A DNA stretch of 12,299 nt, taken from contig JBHHZM010000092.1 of the NCBI GenBank assembly GCA_046758065.1, forward strand, positions 1-12,299, read 5' to 3'. The first letter of the stretch is position 1; every line of letters starts with the position of its first letter. This stretch comes from JBHHZM01 sp046758065. GTDB lineage: Bacteria > Pseudomonadota > Alphaproteobacteria > JAAXGF01. Below the pieces are notes generated by a model. The model was not told the origin of the DNA. It searched no databases and saw nothing but the letters and a program-made list of their open reading frames with translations. Shown here in pieces: positions 1-7,140 of the stretch. The position numbers and the translations under genes are program-made.

Positions 1-1
1 C

Positions 2-52
2 CGCGGCTTCGGCGAGGTCGCCACCGCGGCAGGCGCGGCCATCTTGCCCTGA
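2..52 (+). CDS. Possible 3' end of a rightward gene cut by the window edge
   Basis: An open frame enters from the left edge and stops at TGA 50-52, encoding sixteen residues that end in AAGAAILP. The composition fits a coding C-terminus in this GC-rich genome. It would converge on the phosphomannomutase gene with about 41 bases between the stops. The fragment is too short to assign to a family, and a chance open frame is quite possible. Confidence 0.25.
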   Translation, partial: RGFGEVATAAGAAILP

Positions 53-93
53 GCGCAGGGTTCGCGCGTTAGCAGGCTGCCCGCCCGCAAGCC

Positions 94-1476
94 TCAAAAT
101 TCGGGCGGTGAAACGCCGCCGGCTTCGAGCCGGGCGGCGAGGTCCGCCTTGAGGCGCGCGAGACCGGAGTCGTCGTAGGCCTCGCAGCGGGCGACCAGAA
201 CCGCCTGCGTGTTCGACGCCCTGAGCAGCCACCAGCCGTCGGCGGTCCGCACGCGCACCCCGTCGGTGTCGTTGAATTCGGCGCCGTCGGCCGCGAGCCG
301 TTCCCTGATCGCTTCGACCACGGCGAACTTGCGGGCCTCGGGGCAGGGAAATCGCAGTTCGGGCGTGTTCACGACGGCGGGCAGGCGATCGCGCATGGCG
401 CCCAGCGACTCGTCGGCGTTCGCCAACACCGAGAGCAGCCTGACCGCGGCATAGAGCGCATCGTCGAAACCGTAGTAACCGTCGGCGAAGAAGATGTGGC
501 CGCTCATCTCGCCGGCGAGCGGCGCGCCGGTTTCCGCCATTTTCGCCTTGATGAGCGAATGCCCGGTGCGCCACATCAACGGCTTGCCGCCGTGGCGAGC
601 GATCTCATCGAACAGGACCTGACTCGCCTTGACGTCGGCGACGATGGTCGCGCCGGGCAGGCGGACCAGCAGGTCGGCGGAGAGGATCGCCATGAGCTGA
701 TCGCCCCACAGGATGCGGCCGCGTTCGTCGATGACGCCGATACGGTCGCCGTCGCCGTCGAAGGCGATGCCGAGATCGCAGCGCTCGTCCCTCACGGCGG
801 CGATCAGATCGGCGAGGTTGTCGGGCACCGTGGGATCGGGGTGATGCGCCGGAAAGCGGCCGTCGATGTCCTCGTAGAGCAGCACATGCATCCCCGGCAG
901 GCGCGCGGTGAGACGCGTCATCGCTTCGCCGGCGGCGCCGTTGCCGGCGTCCCAGGCCACCTTGAGCGGACGCGCGCCGGCGTAATCGGCGGCGATGCGC
1001 GCCACATAGTCGTCGAGCAGCGGGTGGGCGCTCACCCCGCCCTCGCCGGCCGAATACGCGCCGGCGGCAGCGATCTGCCCGAGTTCGACGATATCCGCGC
1101 CGAAGAACGAGCGCTTCCCCAGCATCAGCTTGAAACCGTTCTGGTCGGGCGGGTTGTGCGAGCCGGTGACCATCACGCCGCCGTCGGCGTCGAGGTGGAA
1201 GACAGAGAAGTAGAGCATCGGCGTCGGTCCCAGGCCGATGCGCAGCACCTCCATGCCGCCGGCGACGAGGCCGTCGACCAGCGCCCCTTCGAGCTCGGGC
1301 GAACTGAGTCGACCGTCGTACCCGACGCAGACGCGCCGCCCGCCGCCCGCGCGCGTCACCAGGGTCGCGAAGGCCCGGCCCACGGCGCGCGCGTCGTCGG
1401 CCGACAGCGTCTCGCCGACGACCCCGCGGATATCGTACTCGCGGAGGATCGTGGGATCGAAACGGTGCCCGCCCAT
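94..1476 (-). CDS. Phosphomannomutase/phosphoglucomutase
   Basis: Interconverts hexose 6-phosphates and 1-phosphates (mannose and/or glucose) in the cytosol, feeding GDP-mannose and UDP-glucose synthesis. It belongs to the alpha-D-phosphohexomutase superfamily. All signature loops are visible in the 460-residue product: the phosphoserine loop TGSHNP with Ser106, the Mg-binding DGDGDR loop near residues 240-245, the sugar-selecting GEMSG loop near 322-326, and the C-terminal phosphate loop RASNT near 419-423. Length matches the AlgC/ManB-type enzymes. I chose ATG 1476 because AAGGG lies seven bases upstream and the protein then opens with the family-like HRFDPTILREYDIRG. A GTG at 1491, overlapping the upstream stop as GTGA, is in frame and would add five residues, but it lacks a good ribosome site. 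It is the last gene of the galU/UDP-glucose dehydrogenase operon, starting 11 bases after its neighbour. Mannose versus glucose preference cannot be read from sequence. Confidence 0.93.
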   Translation of the reverse strand: MGGHRFDPTILREYDIRGVVGETLSADDARAVGRAFATLVTRAGGGRRVCVGYDGRLSSPELEGALVDGLVAGGMEVLRIGLGPTPMLYFSVFHLDADGGVMVTGSHNPPDQNGFKLMLGKRSFFGADIVELGQIAAAGAYSAGEGGVSAHPLLDDYVARIAADYAGARPLKVAWDAGNGAAGEAMTRLTARLPGMHVLLYEDIDGRFPAHHPDPTVPDNLADLIAAVRDERCDLGIAFDGDGDRIGVIDERGRILWGDQLMAILSADLLVRLPGATIVADVKASQVLFDEIARHGGKPLMWRTGHSLIKAKMAETGAPLAGEMSGHIFFADGYYGFDDALYAAVRLLSVLANADESLGAMRDRLPAVVNTPELRFPCPEARKFAVVEAIRERLAADGAEFNDTDGVRVRTADGWWLLRASNTQAVLVARCEAYDDSGLARLKADLAARLEAGGVSPPEF

Positions 1477-1483
1477 CGCGGTG

Positions 1484-1488
1484 CCCTT
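1484..1488 (-). promoter_or_regulatory. Ribosome binding site deciding the phosphohexomutase start
   Basis: AAGGG on the minus strand sits seven bases before ATG 1476 and overlaps the stop codon of the upstream UDP-glucose dehydrogenase gene. This favours ATG 1476 over GTG 1491 and suggests translational coupling between the two genes. Confidence 0.5.
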
Positions 1489-2819
1489 CACCCGGGACCG
1501 CCGCCGCCCGAAGCGGCGGCGCGACCGACGGAAACGTAAGCGAAGCCCGCAGCGGCCATGTCGCCGGGCTCATAGACATTGCGCAGGTCGATCATCAACG
1601 GCGTCTTCATCGACTGCTTGACGCGCGCCAGGTCGAGCGCGCGAAATTCGTTCCACTCGGTCAGGATGACGAGCGCCTCGGCGTCCTCGATCGCGGCGTA
1701 GGCATCGTCGCACCAGGCCACGCCGTCGAGCGCGGCGCGGGCGCGCTCCATGCCCGCCGGATCGAACACCCGGACCGTGGCGCCGGCCGCCTGCAGCGCC
1801 GGAACGATCACCAGACTCGGCGCCTCGCGCATGTCGTCGGTCTCGGGCTTAAACGTGAGGCCCAGAACGGCAATGGTCCGGCCGGCGACCGAACCGCCGC
1901 AAGCCGCGACGATCTTGTCGGCCATCTTGTGTTTGCGCCGGTCGTTGACCTCGACGACGGATTCGACAATATGCAGCGGCGAGCCGCGCTCGCGGGCGGT
2001 GCGCACCAGCGCGCGGGTGTCCTTGGGAAAGCAACTCCCGCCGAAGCCCGGTCCGGGATGCAGGAACTTGCGGCCGATGCGGCCGTCGAGGCCGATGCCG
2101 CGGGCGACGTCGTGCACGTCCGCCCCCACCGTCTCGCACAGATCCGCGATCTCGTTGATGAAGGTGATCTTGGTCGCGAGGAAACTGTTGCCGGCGTATT
2201 TGATGAGTTCGGCCGATTCGAGGCTGGTGAACAGAACCGGGGTCTCGATCAGGAACAGCGGCCGGTAGAGCGCGGCGAGCACCGCGCGGGCGCGCTCGGA
2301 ATCGCAGCCGACGACGACGCGGTCGGGACGCATGAAGTCGTTGATCGCCGAGCCCTCGCGCAGAAATTCCGGGTTGGAGGCGACATCGAAGTCGGCGTCG
2401 GGCCGGGCCTCCCGGATGATGCCAGCGACTTCCCGGCCGGTGCCGACGGGCACGGTCGACTTGGTGACGACGACCGTATAGCCGTCGAGCGCGGCGGCGA
2501 TTTCCCGCGCCGCCTCGCGCACGTATTGCAGATCGGCGTGGCCGTCGCCACGGCGGCTCGGCGTACCGACGGCGATGAAGGCGGCGTCGGCGCCGCGCAC
2601 CGCGGCCTCGGTATCACGGCTGAAGCTCAGACGCCCCGCTTGCAGGTTGCTGGCCACAAGGCCGTCGAGTCCGGGTTCGTAAATCGGAATCTCGCCGCGC
2701 TCGAGACTCGCGATCCTGTCCGCGTCCTTGTCGACGCAGACGACGTCGACGCCGAACTCGGAAAAGCACGCCCCCGAAACCAGGCCGACGTAGCCGGCGC
2801 CGATCATTGCAATTCTCAT
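1488..2819 (-). CDS. ugd: UDP-glucose 6-dehydrogenase
   Basis: Oxidises UDP-glucose to UDP-glucuronate with two NAD+ in the cytosol, supplying uronic acid for exopolysaccharide, capsule or lipid A/LPS modification. The 443-residue product starts with a Rossmann NAD-binding motif, GAGYVG at residues 7-12. It has SNPEFLREG at 148-156 (Glu151), the central-helix ELIKYAGN with Lys207 and Asn211, and the catalytic GGSCFPKD with Cys263. This is the complete active site of the UDP-glucose/GDP-mannose dehydrogenase family. Length is typical. The start ATG has AAGGA about eight bases upstream. The gene lies 37 bases downstream of galU, which makes its substrate, and just before the hexomutase gene, so the order follows the pathway. 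UDP-ManNAc and GDP-mannose dehydrogenases are relatives, but the galU neighbour and sequence pattern favour UDP-glucose. Confidence 0.95.
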   Translation of the reverse strand: MRIAMIGAGYVGLVSGACFSEFGVDVVCVDKDADRIASLERGEIPIYEPGLDGLVASNLQAGRLSFSRDTEAAVRGADAAFIAVGTPSRRGDGHADLQYVREAAREIAAALDGYTVVVTKSTVPVGTGREVAGIIREARPDADFDVASNPEFLREGSAINDFMRPDRVVVGCDSERARAVLAALYRPLFLIETPVLFTSLESAELIKYAGNSFLATKITFINEIADLCETVGADVHDVARGIGLDGRIGRKFLHPGPGFGGSCFPKDTRALVRTARERGSPLHIVESVVEVNDRRKHKMADKIVAACGGSVAGRTIAVLGLTFKPETDDMREAPSLVIVPALQAAGATVRVFDPAGMERARAALDGVAWCDDAYAAIEDAEALVILTEWNEFRALDLARVKQSMKTPLMIDLRNVYEPGDMAAAGFAYVSVGRAAASGGGGPG

Positions 2820-2856
2820 GGACCGGATTCCTTAGGTCACAATCCTTAAGGGCTGT

Positions 2857-3738
2857 TCATGCGGCGCCCGAGGCGTAGCCGCGCAGAAATTCGGAGACAT
2901 CCTCGCGCAGGTCGTCGCGGGCCAGGGCAAAGGCGACATTGGCCTTGAGAAAGCCGATCTTGGTGCCGCAGTCGAACCGCTCGCCGTCGAAGCGAAGGCC
3001 GTGGAACGGCGCCGCGCCAATCATCGCGGCGAGCGCGTCGGTGAGCTGGATTTCGTCGCCGGCGCCGCGCTCGTGACGGGCGAGATGGTCGAACACCTGG
3101 GGCAGCACGATATAACGCCCGATGATCGACAGCGTCGAAGGCGCCTCGGCCGGATCGGGCTTTTCGACCAGCCCCGCGACCTCGGCCAGGCGCCCGTCGT
3201 CCGACGCCACGTCGAGCACGCCGTAGCGGTTGGTCTGATCGCGCGGCACATCCATGACCGCGACGACGTTGCCGCCGGTCGCGGCGTAGACGTCCAGCAG
3301 TTGCCGGAGGCACGGCGTATCGGAAAGAATCAGATCGTCCGCGCTCAGCACGGCGAAGGGCTCGTCGCCGACGAGCTCGCGCGCGCACCACACGGCGTGA
3401 CCGAGGCCGTGCGGCTGCTGCTGGCGGGTGTATGCGACCTGTCCGGGACCGGGCAGCCACGCCTCGAGCGCGGCCAGCTCATCGGTCTTGTCGCGCATGG
3501 CAAGAACGTCGTTGAGTTCGTGGGAATGGTCGAAGTGATCTTCGATGGCGGTCTTGCCGCGCCCGGTGACGAAGATGAACTGCTCGATGCCAGCGGCCCG
3601 CGCTTCCTCCACGGCATAGTGGATCAACGGCTTGTCGACCACGGTCAGCATTTCCTTGGGCATCGCCTTGGTCGCCGGCAGAAACCGCGTGCCGAGGCCG
3701 CCGACCGGAAATACCGCCTTCCTGATTCGTCGTGTCAT
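2857..3738 (-). CDS. galU: UTP-glucose-1-phosphate uridylyltransferase (UDP-glucose pyrophosphorylase)
   Basis: Makes UDP-glucose and pyrophosphate from glucose-1-phosphate and UTP in the cytosol. The 293-residue product has the usual bacterial GalU length. Its N-terminal nucleotide-binding loop GGLGTRFLPATKAMPKEML at residues 13-31 is the family fingerprint. Further in are LSADD of the metal and nucleotide pocket, and VEKP followed by the IGRYI segment typical of GalU. ATG 3738 is preceded by GGAGA at normal spacing. It is the first gene of the galU, ugd, phosphohexomutase operon, and a candidate promoter lies at 3804-3832. The next gene upstream (J-domain protein) runs in the same direction 114 bases away, so read-through is possible. 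No truncation or unusual residues were noticed. Confidence 0.96.
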   Translation of the reverse strand: MTRRIRKAVFPVGGLGTRFLPATKAMPKEMLTVVDKPLIHYAVEEARAAGIEQFIFVTGRGKTAIEDHFDHSHELNDVLAMRDKTDELAALEAWLPGPGQVAYTRQQQPHGLGHAVWCARELVGDEPFAVLSADDLILSDTPCLRQLLDVYAATGGNVVAVMDVPRDQTNRYGVLDVASDDGRLAEVAGLVEKPDPAEAPSTLSIIGRYIVLPQVFDHLARHERGAGDEIQLTDALAAMIGAAPFHGLRFDGERFDCGTKIGFLKANVAFALARDDLREDVSEFLRGYASGAA

Positions 3739-3803
3739 CGCATCTCCAACAAGCCCGTTGCGCGGATGATCCCCCCGGGGAAGGACACCGCCGACGGTTG
3801 CGG

Positions 3804-3832
3804 ATACTAGCCGAAACCCGTGCGGCTGTCCG
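3804..3832 (-). promoter_or_regulatory. Candidate sigma70 promoter for galU-ugd-phosphohexomutase
   Basis: On the minus strand CGGACA (3832-3827, four of six matches to TTGACA) and TAGTAT (3809-3804, four of six matches to TATAAT) are separated by 17 bases. They lie 66-94 bases upstream of the galU start. Spacing is ideal but both boxes are imperfect. Confidence 0.33.
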
Positions 3833-3834
3833 CA
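3821..3834 (-). terminator. Small GC hairpin after the J-domain gene, weak terminator candidate
   Basis: TGCGG and CCGCA form a five-pair stem around a four-base loop, 19 bases after the J-domain stop codon. On the minus strand it is followed by CGGGTTTCGG, which has only a short T run. It overlaps the -35 box proposed for galU. Too weak to call a real intrinsic terminator with confidence. Confidence 0.2.
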
Positions 3835-3852
3835 AGATGCCGTGGTGCGGCG

Positions 3853-4569
3853 TCAGGCGCCGAGCAGGACCTCCTTGGCCAGATTGATTTTGGCGGCAAG
3901 GTAGGTGGAGCCGCCGTGGTCGGGATGGTTCGCCTGCATGAGGTGGCGATGCGCCTCTTTGATCTCCTCCGGCGTCGCGCCGGGAGCGACACCGAGGATC
4001 TCGCGCGCCTCGTCGGGCGTCATCCCCGTCTTGCCGACGCCTGCCCGACCGCGCTCGCGAGCCTCCATGCGTTCACGCCAGTCGTCGTGCCCGCTGCGGT
4101 CGAGATAGGACTCAAGCACCCGCGCGGACTGGGCATCGGCGCGCGCGCACTCGGCAAGCAGGTCGAGCAGGTCGTCGAGGGCAAGTTCACTCAACGCGCG
4201 CCCGGCGAACGGCCCCCGGAGCACCGTGCCGTCCATTTCCCCGCTATCGTGGTCGAGACGCATGCGCAGGTAGGCGGTCTCGACCGACGAACTCTGGCCC
4301 GGCGTCGGACGGCTGCGGGCGAAACCGCCGAGCAGGGAGCCGACCGTCCGCAGCCGTCGCAACAGGAAAAGCGCGGGGATGAGAAAGCCCAACAGCGCCG
4401 CGGCGCGGCCGCTGACGACGAGGTAGACGGCAAGCAGGGCCGCGAGCGTACCGCCGACCCATTTGACCGCGGTAACGAGCAACTTGGGATCGGCGCGTAC
4501 GAACCAGCGGGCGAAAAGCAGGACCAGCCCGAGCAGGGCGACACCGAGCAGCATGTAAGCGACGAGCAT
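3853..4569 (-). CDS. Membrane-anchored J-domain protein (TimB/Tim14-like)
   Basis: Predicted inner-membrane co-chaperone that stimulates DnaK ATPase at the membrane face. The 238-residue product has a hydrophobic N-terminus (about 1-22) and a second hydrophobic block (about 31-70, probably two segments). A soluble middle region follows, with ETAYLRMRLDHDSG at about 97-110 and GPFAGRALSEL at about 119-129. The compact C-terminal J domain covers about 183-238 with HPD at 215-217. A C-terminal J domain after an N-terminal anchor is the layout of mitochondrial Tim14/Pam18 and of alphaproteobacterial relatives described as TimB in Caulobacter. The frame stays open another 156 codons upstream, but that part is antisense or out-of-frame to the VWA gene's own reading. 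ATG 4569 gives the hydrophobic start and follows GGGAAGAG. The gene begins 14 bases after the VWA gene stop, so they are probably co-transcribed. J-domain identity is certain, cellular role is not. Confidence 0.88.
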   Translation of the reverse strand: MLVAYMLLGVALLGLVLLFARWFVRADPKLLVTAVKWVGGTLAALLAVYLVVSGRAAALLGFLIPALFLLRRLRTVGSLLGGFARSRPTPGQSSSVETAYLRMRLDHDSGEMDGTVLRGPFAGRALSELALDDLLDLLAECARADAQSARVLESYLDRSGHDDWRERMEARERGRAGVGKTGMTPDEAREILGVAPGATPEEIKEAHRHLMQANHPDHGGSTYLAAKINLAKEVLLGA

Positions 4570-4583
4570 GGCGCTGCTCTTCC

Positions 4584-5291
4584 CTACTTCACCTGACGGG
4601 CGATCCTGAGGACGTTGCCGCCGGCGCGCTTCCCGTAGTCTTCGAGCGCCCGCCGGCCGCCGGCCGCGTAAACCGCAACGGCGCTCAAGAGAGCACGGAG
4701 CTGATCCGCACTTCGCGCGTCGAAGCCGCAGTAGGCGCCCTGGGTGAGGCGGGCGATCTGGCGAAACGTCCGCGCGGCTACCGGCTCGTTGCCTTCGTGG
4801 AAAATGAACACCGGGACGTTGAGCAGGGACAGCTCGCCCGCAAGATGGCAAAGCTGATCGGCGTCCTCTTCCATGCAGTCGCCGACGAAGACGAGGGCGG
4901 CGACCTTTTTTCGCTTGGTTTCCGCGATGGCGTGTTCCAGCACCTTGCGGATCTGGGTATGACCGCCGAGACAGCGCACCCCGGTCATGCTGCGCACCAA
5001 TGCCCGCGAATCGCTCAACCACCTGGAATGCCGGCACTCACCGAAGCCGCGGTAGTAGACGAGCTGGATTTCGAGCCCGCCGAGCGCCGCCGTCGCCTCG
5101 AACATCTCGCCCTGAATCTGGCAGGCGTGGTTCCAGGTCGGCTCGCGACTCGCGGTCGCGTCCATGGCGAAAATCAGCCTTCCGCGCCCTTCTGCCGGTC
5201 GCGGCGCCGGCGTCGCCACCACCTTGCGCAGGAACTCGTCGACCTCGTTCTGCGAGGCCGGCGAAGGCAGAGTTTCTTTGTCCTTGGCCAT
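4584..5291 (-). CDS. VWA (von Willebrand factor A) domain protein, function unknown
   Basis: A single VWA domain of 235 residues with no signal peptide or membrane segment, so presumably cytosolic. The metal-ion-dependent adhesion site is recognisable: DATAS at residues 44-48 (Asp44, Thr46, Ser48, with Thr in place of the usual first Ser), Thr112 in GGHTQ, and Asp138 in VFVGDCMEE. VWA domains of this kind bind protein partners through a divalent metal. Six cysteines (57, 86, 107, 139, 148, 188) are present, which is many for a cytosolic protein. An upstream in-frame ATG exists at 5327. I chose ATG 5291 because AAGGG lies just upstream at good spacing, and because the extension would run through a perfect hairpin. 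It is followed 14 bases later by the membrane J-domain gene, suggesting a shared process. No specific function can be assigned. Confidence 0.85.
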   Translation of the reverse strand: MAKDKETLPSPASQNEVDEFLRKVVATPAPRPAEGRGRLIFAMDATASREPTWNHACQIQGEMFEATAALGGLEIQLVYYRGFGECRHSRWLSDSRALVRSMTGVRCLGGHTQIRKVLEHAIAETKRKKVAALVFVGDCMEEDADQLCHLAGELSLLNVPVFIFHEGNEPVAARTFRQIARLTQGAYCGFDARSADQLRALLSAVAVYAAGGRRALEDYGKRAGGNVLRIARQVK

Positions 5292-5294
5292 GAT

Positions 5295-5299
5295 CCCTT
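5295..5299 (-). promoter_or_regulatory. Ribosome binding site of the VWA gene
   Basis: AAGGG on the minus strand, three bases before ATG 5291 (within GAAGGGATC). It decides between ATG 5291 and the ATG at 5327. The spacing is slightly short but acceptable, and the site lies directly beside the 5301-5320 hairpin. Confidence 0.5.
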
Positions 5300-5300
5300 C

Positions 5301-5320
5301 GGCGCCCGCGCAAGGGCGCC
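5301..5320 (-). repeat. Perfect 7-bp inverted repeat in the VWA gene leader
   Basis: GGCGCCC (5301-5307) and GGGCGCC (5314-5320) flank a six-base loop. As RNA this gives an all-GC stem ending about one base before the ribosome site of the VWA gene. If the proposed promoter at 5345-5373 is right, the hairpin lies inside a short 5' leader and could affect translation or be bound by a regulator. The repeat is seen directly; any role is inference. Confidence 0.6.
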
Positions 5321-5344
5321 AGTCCATATTCGTTTCAACACCCC

Positions 5345-5373
5345 ATGATACAAAATCCGGGGCTTCGCTTCAC
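5345..5373 (-). promoter_or_regulatory. Candidate sigma70 promoter for the VWA/J-domain pair
   Basis: On the minus strand TATCAT (5350-5345) matches TATAAT at five of six positions. GTGAAG (5373-5368) matches TTGACA at three of six, with a 17-base spacer. The predicted leader would be about 45 bases. The -10 box is good and the -35 box poor. Confidence 0.3.
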
Positions 5374-5457
5374 GTCCGCAAACGCCTCCGGGGTCGGGAA
5401 ATCATCCGCGCGCACCATTCTTCGGGAGCGATTGCCATCGCGCCCGGCGGCGGGACC

Positions 5458-6081
5458 TCACAACAGGCCGTGCGCCTTCATCATACGGCGCACCGCCGGG
5501 CGCGCGGTCACGAGATCGACGCAGCGGGCCACGTTGGGACAGCCGGCGAGGAATCCGTCGCCTTCGGGGTGCCATGTGGTGAGCATGTAGACATAGATAT
5601 CGCAGCCGCTGAATCGCCGACCCAGCATGTAGGGCCCCGGATCGAGCGCCGCATCGATCTTTTCCCAGGTGCGCGCCAGCCGCTCGCGCGCCATGGCCTC
5701 GATCGCCGGGATGCCGGCGGCGTCGGTCGAGTGCCGCTCGGGATAATAATGCATCTGGTATGCGACCTGCAGGGTATCCGCCATGTAAACCAGCCACTGC
5801 AGGTACTTTCCGCGCAGCGGATCCCCGATCGGGGGCGCAAGCCTGGCGTCCGGATGCTTGTCCGCGAGGTAGATCATGATCGCCGCCGCCTCGTAGATCG
5901 GCCCGTTTTCGTCGACCAGCGTCGGCACCCAGCCGTTGGGATTGAGTTCGAGATATTCGGGATCGCGCGGCTTGTCCTTCGAGATGTCGACCGGCACGAG
6001 CTCGTAGTCCGCGCCGATTTCCTCGAGCGCGCCCGTCGGCGCCATCGCCGCGGTTACCGGCGCGTAATACAGCCTGTACAT
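5458..6081 (-). CDS. Glutathione S-transferase family protein
   Basis: A cytosolic 207-residue protein with the two-domain GST layout. The N-terminal thioredoxin-like half (about 1-80) carries NPNGWVPTLVDENG with the conserved cis-proline at Pro53, and Glu64 at the start of the glutathione-binding helix in IYEAAAIMIYLADKHP. An all-helical C-terminal half contains YMLGRRFSGCDIYVYML, the usual folding motif region. In beta-class GSTs the motif YYSPGxCSLxP holds the catalytic Cys/Ser. Here the matching stretch is YYAPVTAAMAP, so that position is Ala11 or Ala12, leaving Thr10 or Tyr5/Tyr6 as possible thiol activators. The start ATG has a very strong AGGAGGAG six bases upstream (6088-6095). It has its own upstream gap of 103 bases and is followed by 166 bases before the VWA gene, so it may be a separate unit. 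Substrate unknown. Confidence 0.88.
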   Translation of the reverse strand: MYRLYYAPVTAAMAPTGALEEIGADYELVPVDISKDKPRDPEYLELNPNGWVPTLVDENGPIYEAAAIMIYLADKHPDARLAPPIGDPLRGKYLQWLVYMADTLQVAYQMHYYPERHSTDAAGIPAIEAMARERLARTWEKIDAALDPGPYMLGRRFSGCDIYVYMLTTWHPEGDGFLAGCPNVARCVDLVTARPAVRRMMKAHGLL

Positions 6082-6160
6082 CGGCGTCTCCTCCTGACGG
6101 CTTCGTGCCCCTCCCCTGATAGCATTTCCCGCGGCGGCGCGTAAATTGGCGACCCGGACG

Positions 6161-6180
6161 CGGCGTCCTTCGGACCGCCG
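6161..6180 (-). terminator. GC-rich hairpin just after the nucleoside hydrolase stop
   Basis: CGGC-GTCC (6161-6168) pairs with GGAC-C-GCCG (6172-6180): eight pairs with one bulged C and a three-base loop. It starts four bases beyond the nucleoside hydrolase stop codon (minus strand). No T tract follows, so it is at best a Rho-dependent or 3'-stabilising structure rather than a classical intrinsic terminator. Confidence 0.3.
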
Positions 6181-6184
6181 ACGG

Positions 6185-7108
6185 TCAGAGCCGCGCGAGG
6201 CGTTCGGTCAGCAGGCGGAAGAACCCCTCGGCGTCGATTCCCACCGCGACGTTGGCGTTCGGCGCCGTATCCCCGGTGATGACCCGCGTCTGGCCGAGTC
6301 TTTCGGGATCGGCCGTCTCGACCTCGATACTCATCGGGTGCGTCTCGAACAGTTCGGGCCGCAACAGGTAGGCGATGACGCAGGGATCGTGCAGCGTGGC
6401 GCCCGGCGCGTCGGCGCGCTCGGACGCGGGTTCGAGATGAAGCGACAGCATGGTGGCGACCGCCGTCGCCGCCGGTCGGCCGATGTCGCGGATCGCCGCG
6501 ACACGCCCAGGGGTCGCGATCGCTTCGCGCGTGACATCGAGCCCGATCATGGTGAGCGCCGCCCCGGCGGAAAACACGACCGCGGCGGCATGAGGATCGA
6601 CGTAGAGGTTGAACTCGGCCCACGCGGTCACGTTGCCCGGGCCGAGCGCGCCGCCCATCACGACGATCTCGCGTATCCGCGGCACGATGCGCGATTCCTT
6701 GACGATGGCCAGCGCGAGGTTGGTCAGCGGCCCGAGCGCCGCGATCGTGACGTCGCCGTCGGCCGACATCAGCCGCTCGACGAGGACGTCGACGGCGTGC
6801 CCGGGCGCGAGCGGTATGGTCGGTTCGGACAGGTCGAAGCCCGCGAGGCCGTCGGCGCCATGGACGTGCTCGGCGGTTTCGAGGGGCCTGAGAATCGGCC
6901 GCGCGCAACCGGCGTGAACCGGGACATCGCGGCGTTCGGCAAGCTCGCAAACGCGCCGCGCGTTGCGCGACGTGCAGGCCAGCGGCGCGTTGCCGGCAAC
7001 CGTCGTCACCGCACACGGATCGAGCTCCGCCGCCGAAGCGAAGGCGAGCAACAGGGCGACCGCATCGTCCTGGCCGGGATCGCAATCGACAATCAGGGTT
7101 CGCGCCAT
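6185..7108 (-). CDS. Inosine/uridine-preferring nucleoside hydrolase
   Basis: Cleaves the N-glycosidic bond of ribonucleosides to ribose and base for salvage. The 307-residue length is normal for the Rih/IunH family. The calcium-binding start motif VDCDPGQDDA (Asp8, Asp10, Asp14, Asp15) is complete. So are AGN at 38-40, VHGADGLAG with His83, LGPLTN with Thr129, and NVTAWAEFNLYVDP with Asn159, Glu165, Asn167 and Asp171. NVAVGID with Asp292 completes the metal site near the C-terminus. Two adjacent ATGs (7111 and 7108) can start it; neither has a clear ribosome site, so exact start is uncertain by one residue. The frame remains open upstream to a TTG at 7243, which I rejected. It is divergent to the glutamine-synthetase-like gene across a long control region. 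Purine versus pyrimidine preference is not readable here. Confidence 0.93.
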   Translation of the reverse strand: MARTLIVDCDPGQDDAVALLLAFASAAELDPCAVTTVAGNAPLACTSRNARRVCELAERRDVPVHAGCARPILRPLETAEHVHGADGLAGFDLSEPTIPLAPGHAVDVLVERLMSADGDVTIAALGPLTNLALAIVKESRIVPRIREIVVMGGALGPGNVTAWAEFNLYVDPHAAAVVFSAGAALTMIGLDVTREAIATPGRVAAIRDIGRPAATAVATMLSLHLEPASERADAPGATLHDPCVIAYLLRPELFETHPMSIEVETADPERLGQTRVITGDTAPNANVAVGIDAEGFFRLLTERLARL

Positions 7109-7140
7109 CATGGTTTCGAGTAAAGCTGGAACAACCCATG

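Noticed and set aside
47..94. Short inverted repeats CCCTG-AGCG-CAGGG (47-60) and AGGCT...AGCCT (74-94) between the convergent stops at the left edge
   Set aside because: Five-pair stems without T tracts, too weak to call terminators in such GC-rich DNA.
4570..5037. N-terminal extension of the J-domain protein frame by 156 codons
   Set aside because: It lies wholly within the VWA gene in another frame, has Arg-rich shadow composition, and the hydrophobic N-terminus starts at ATG 4569 with its own ribosome site.
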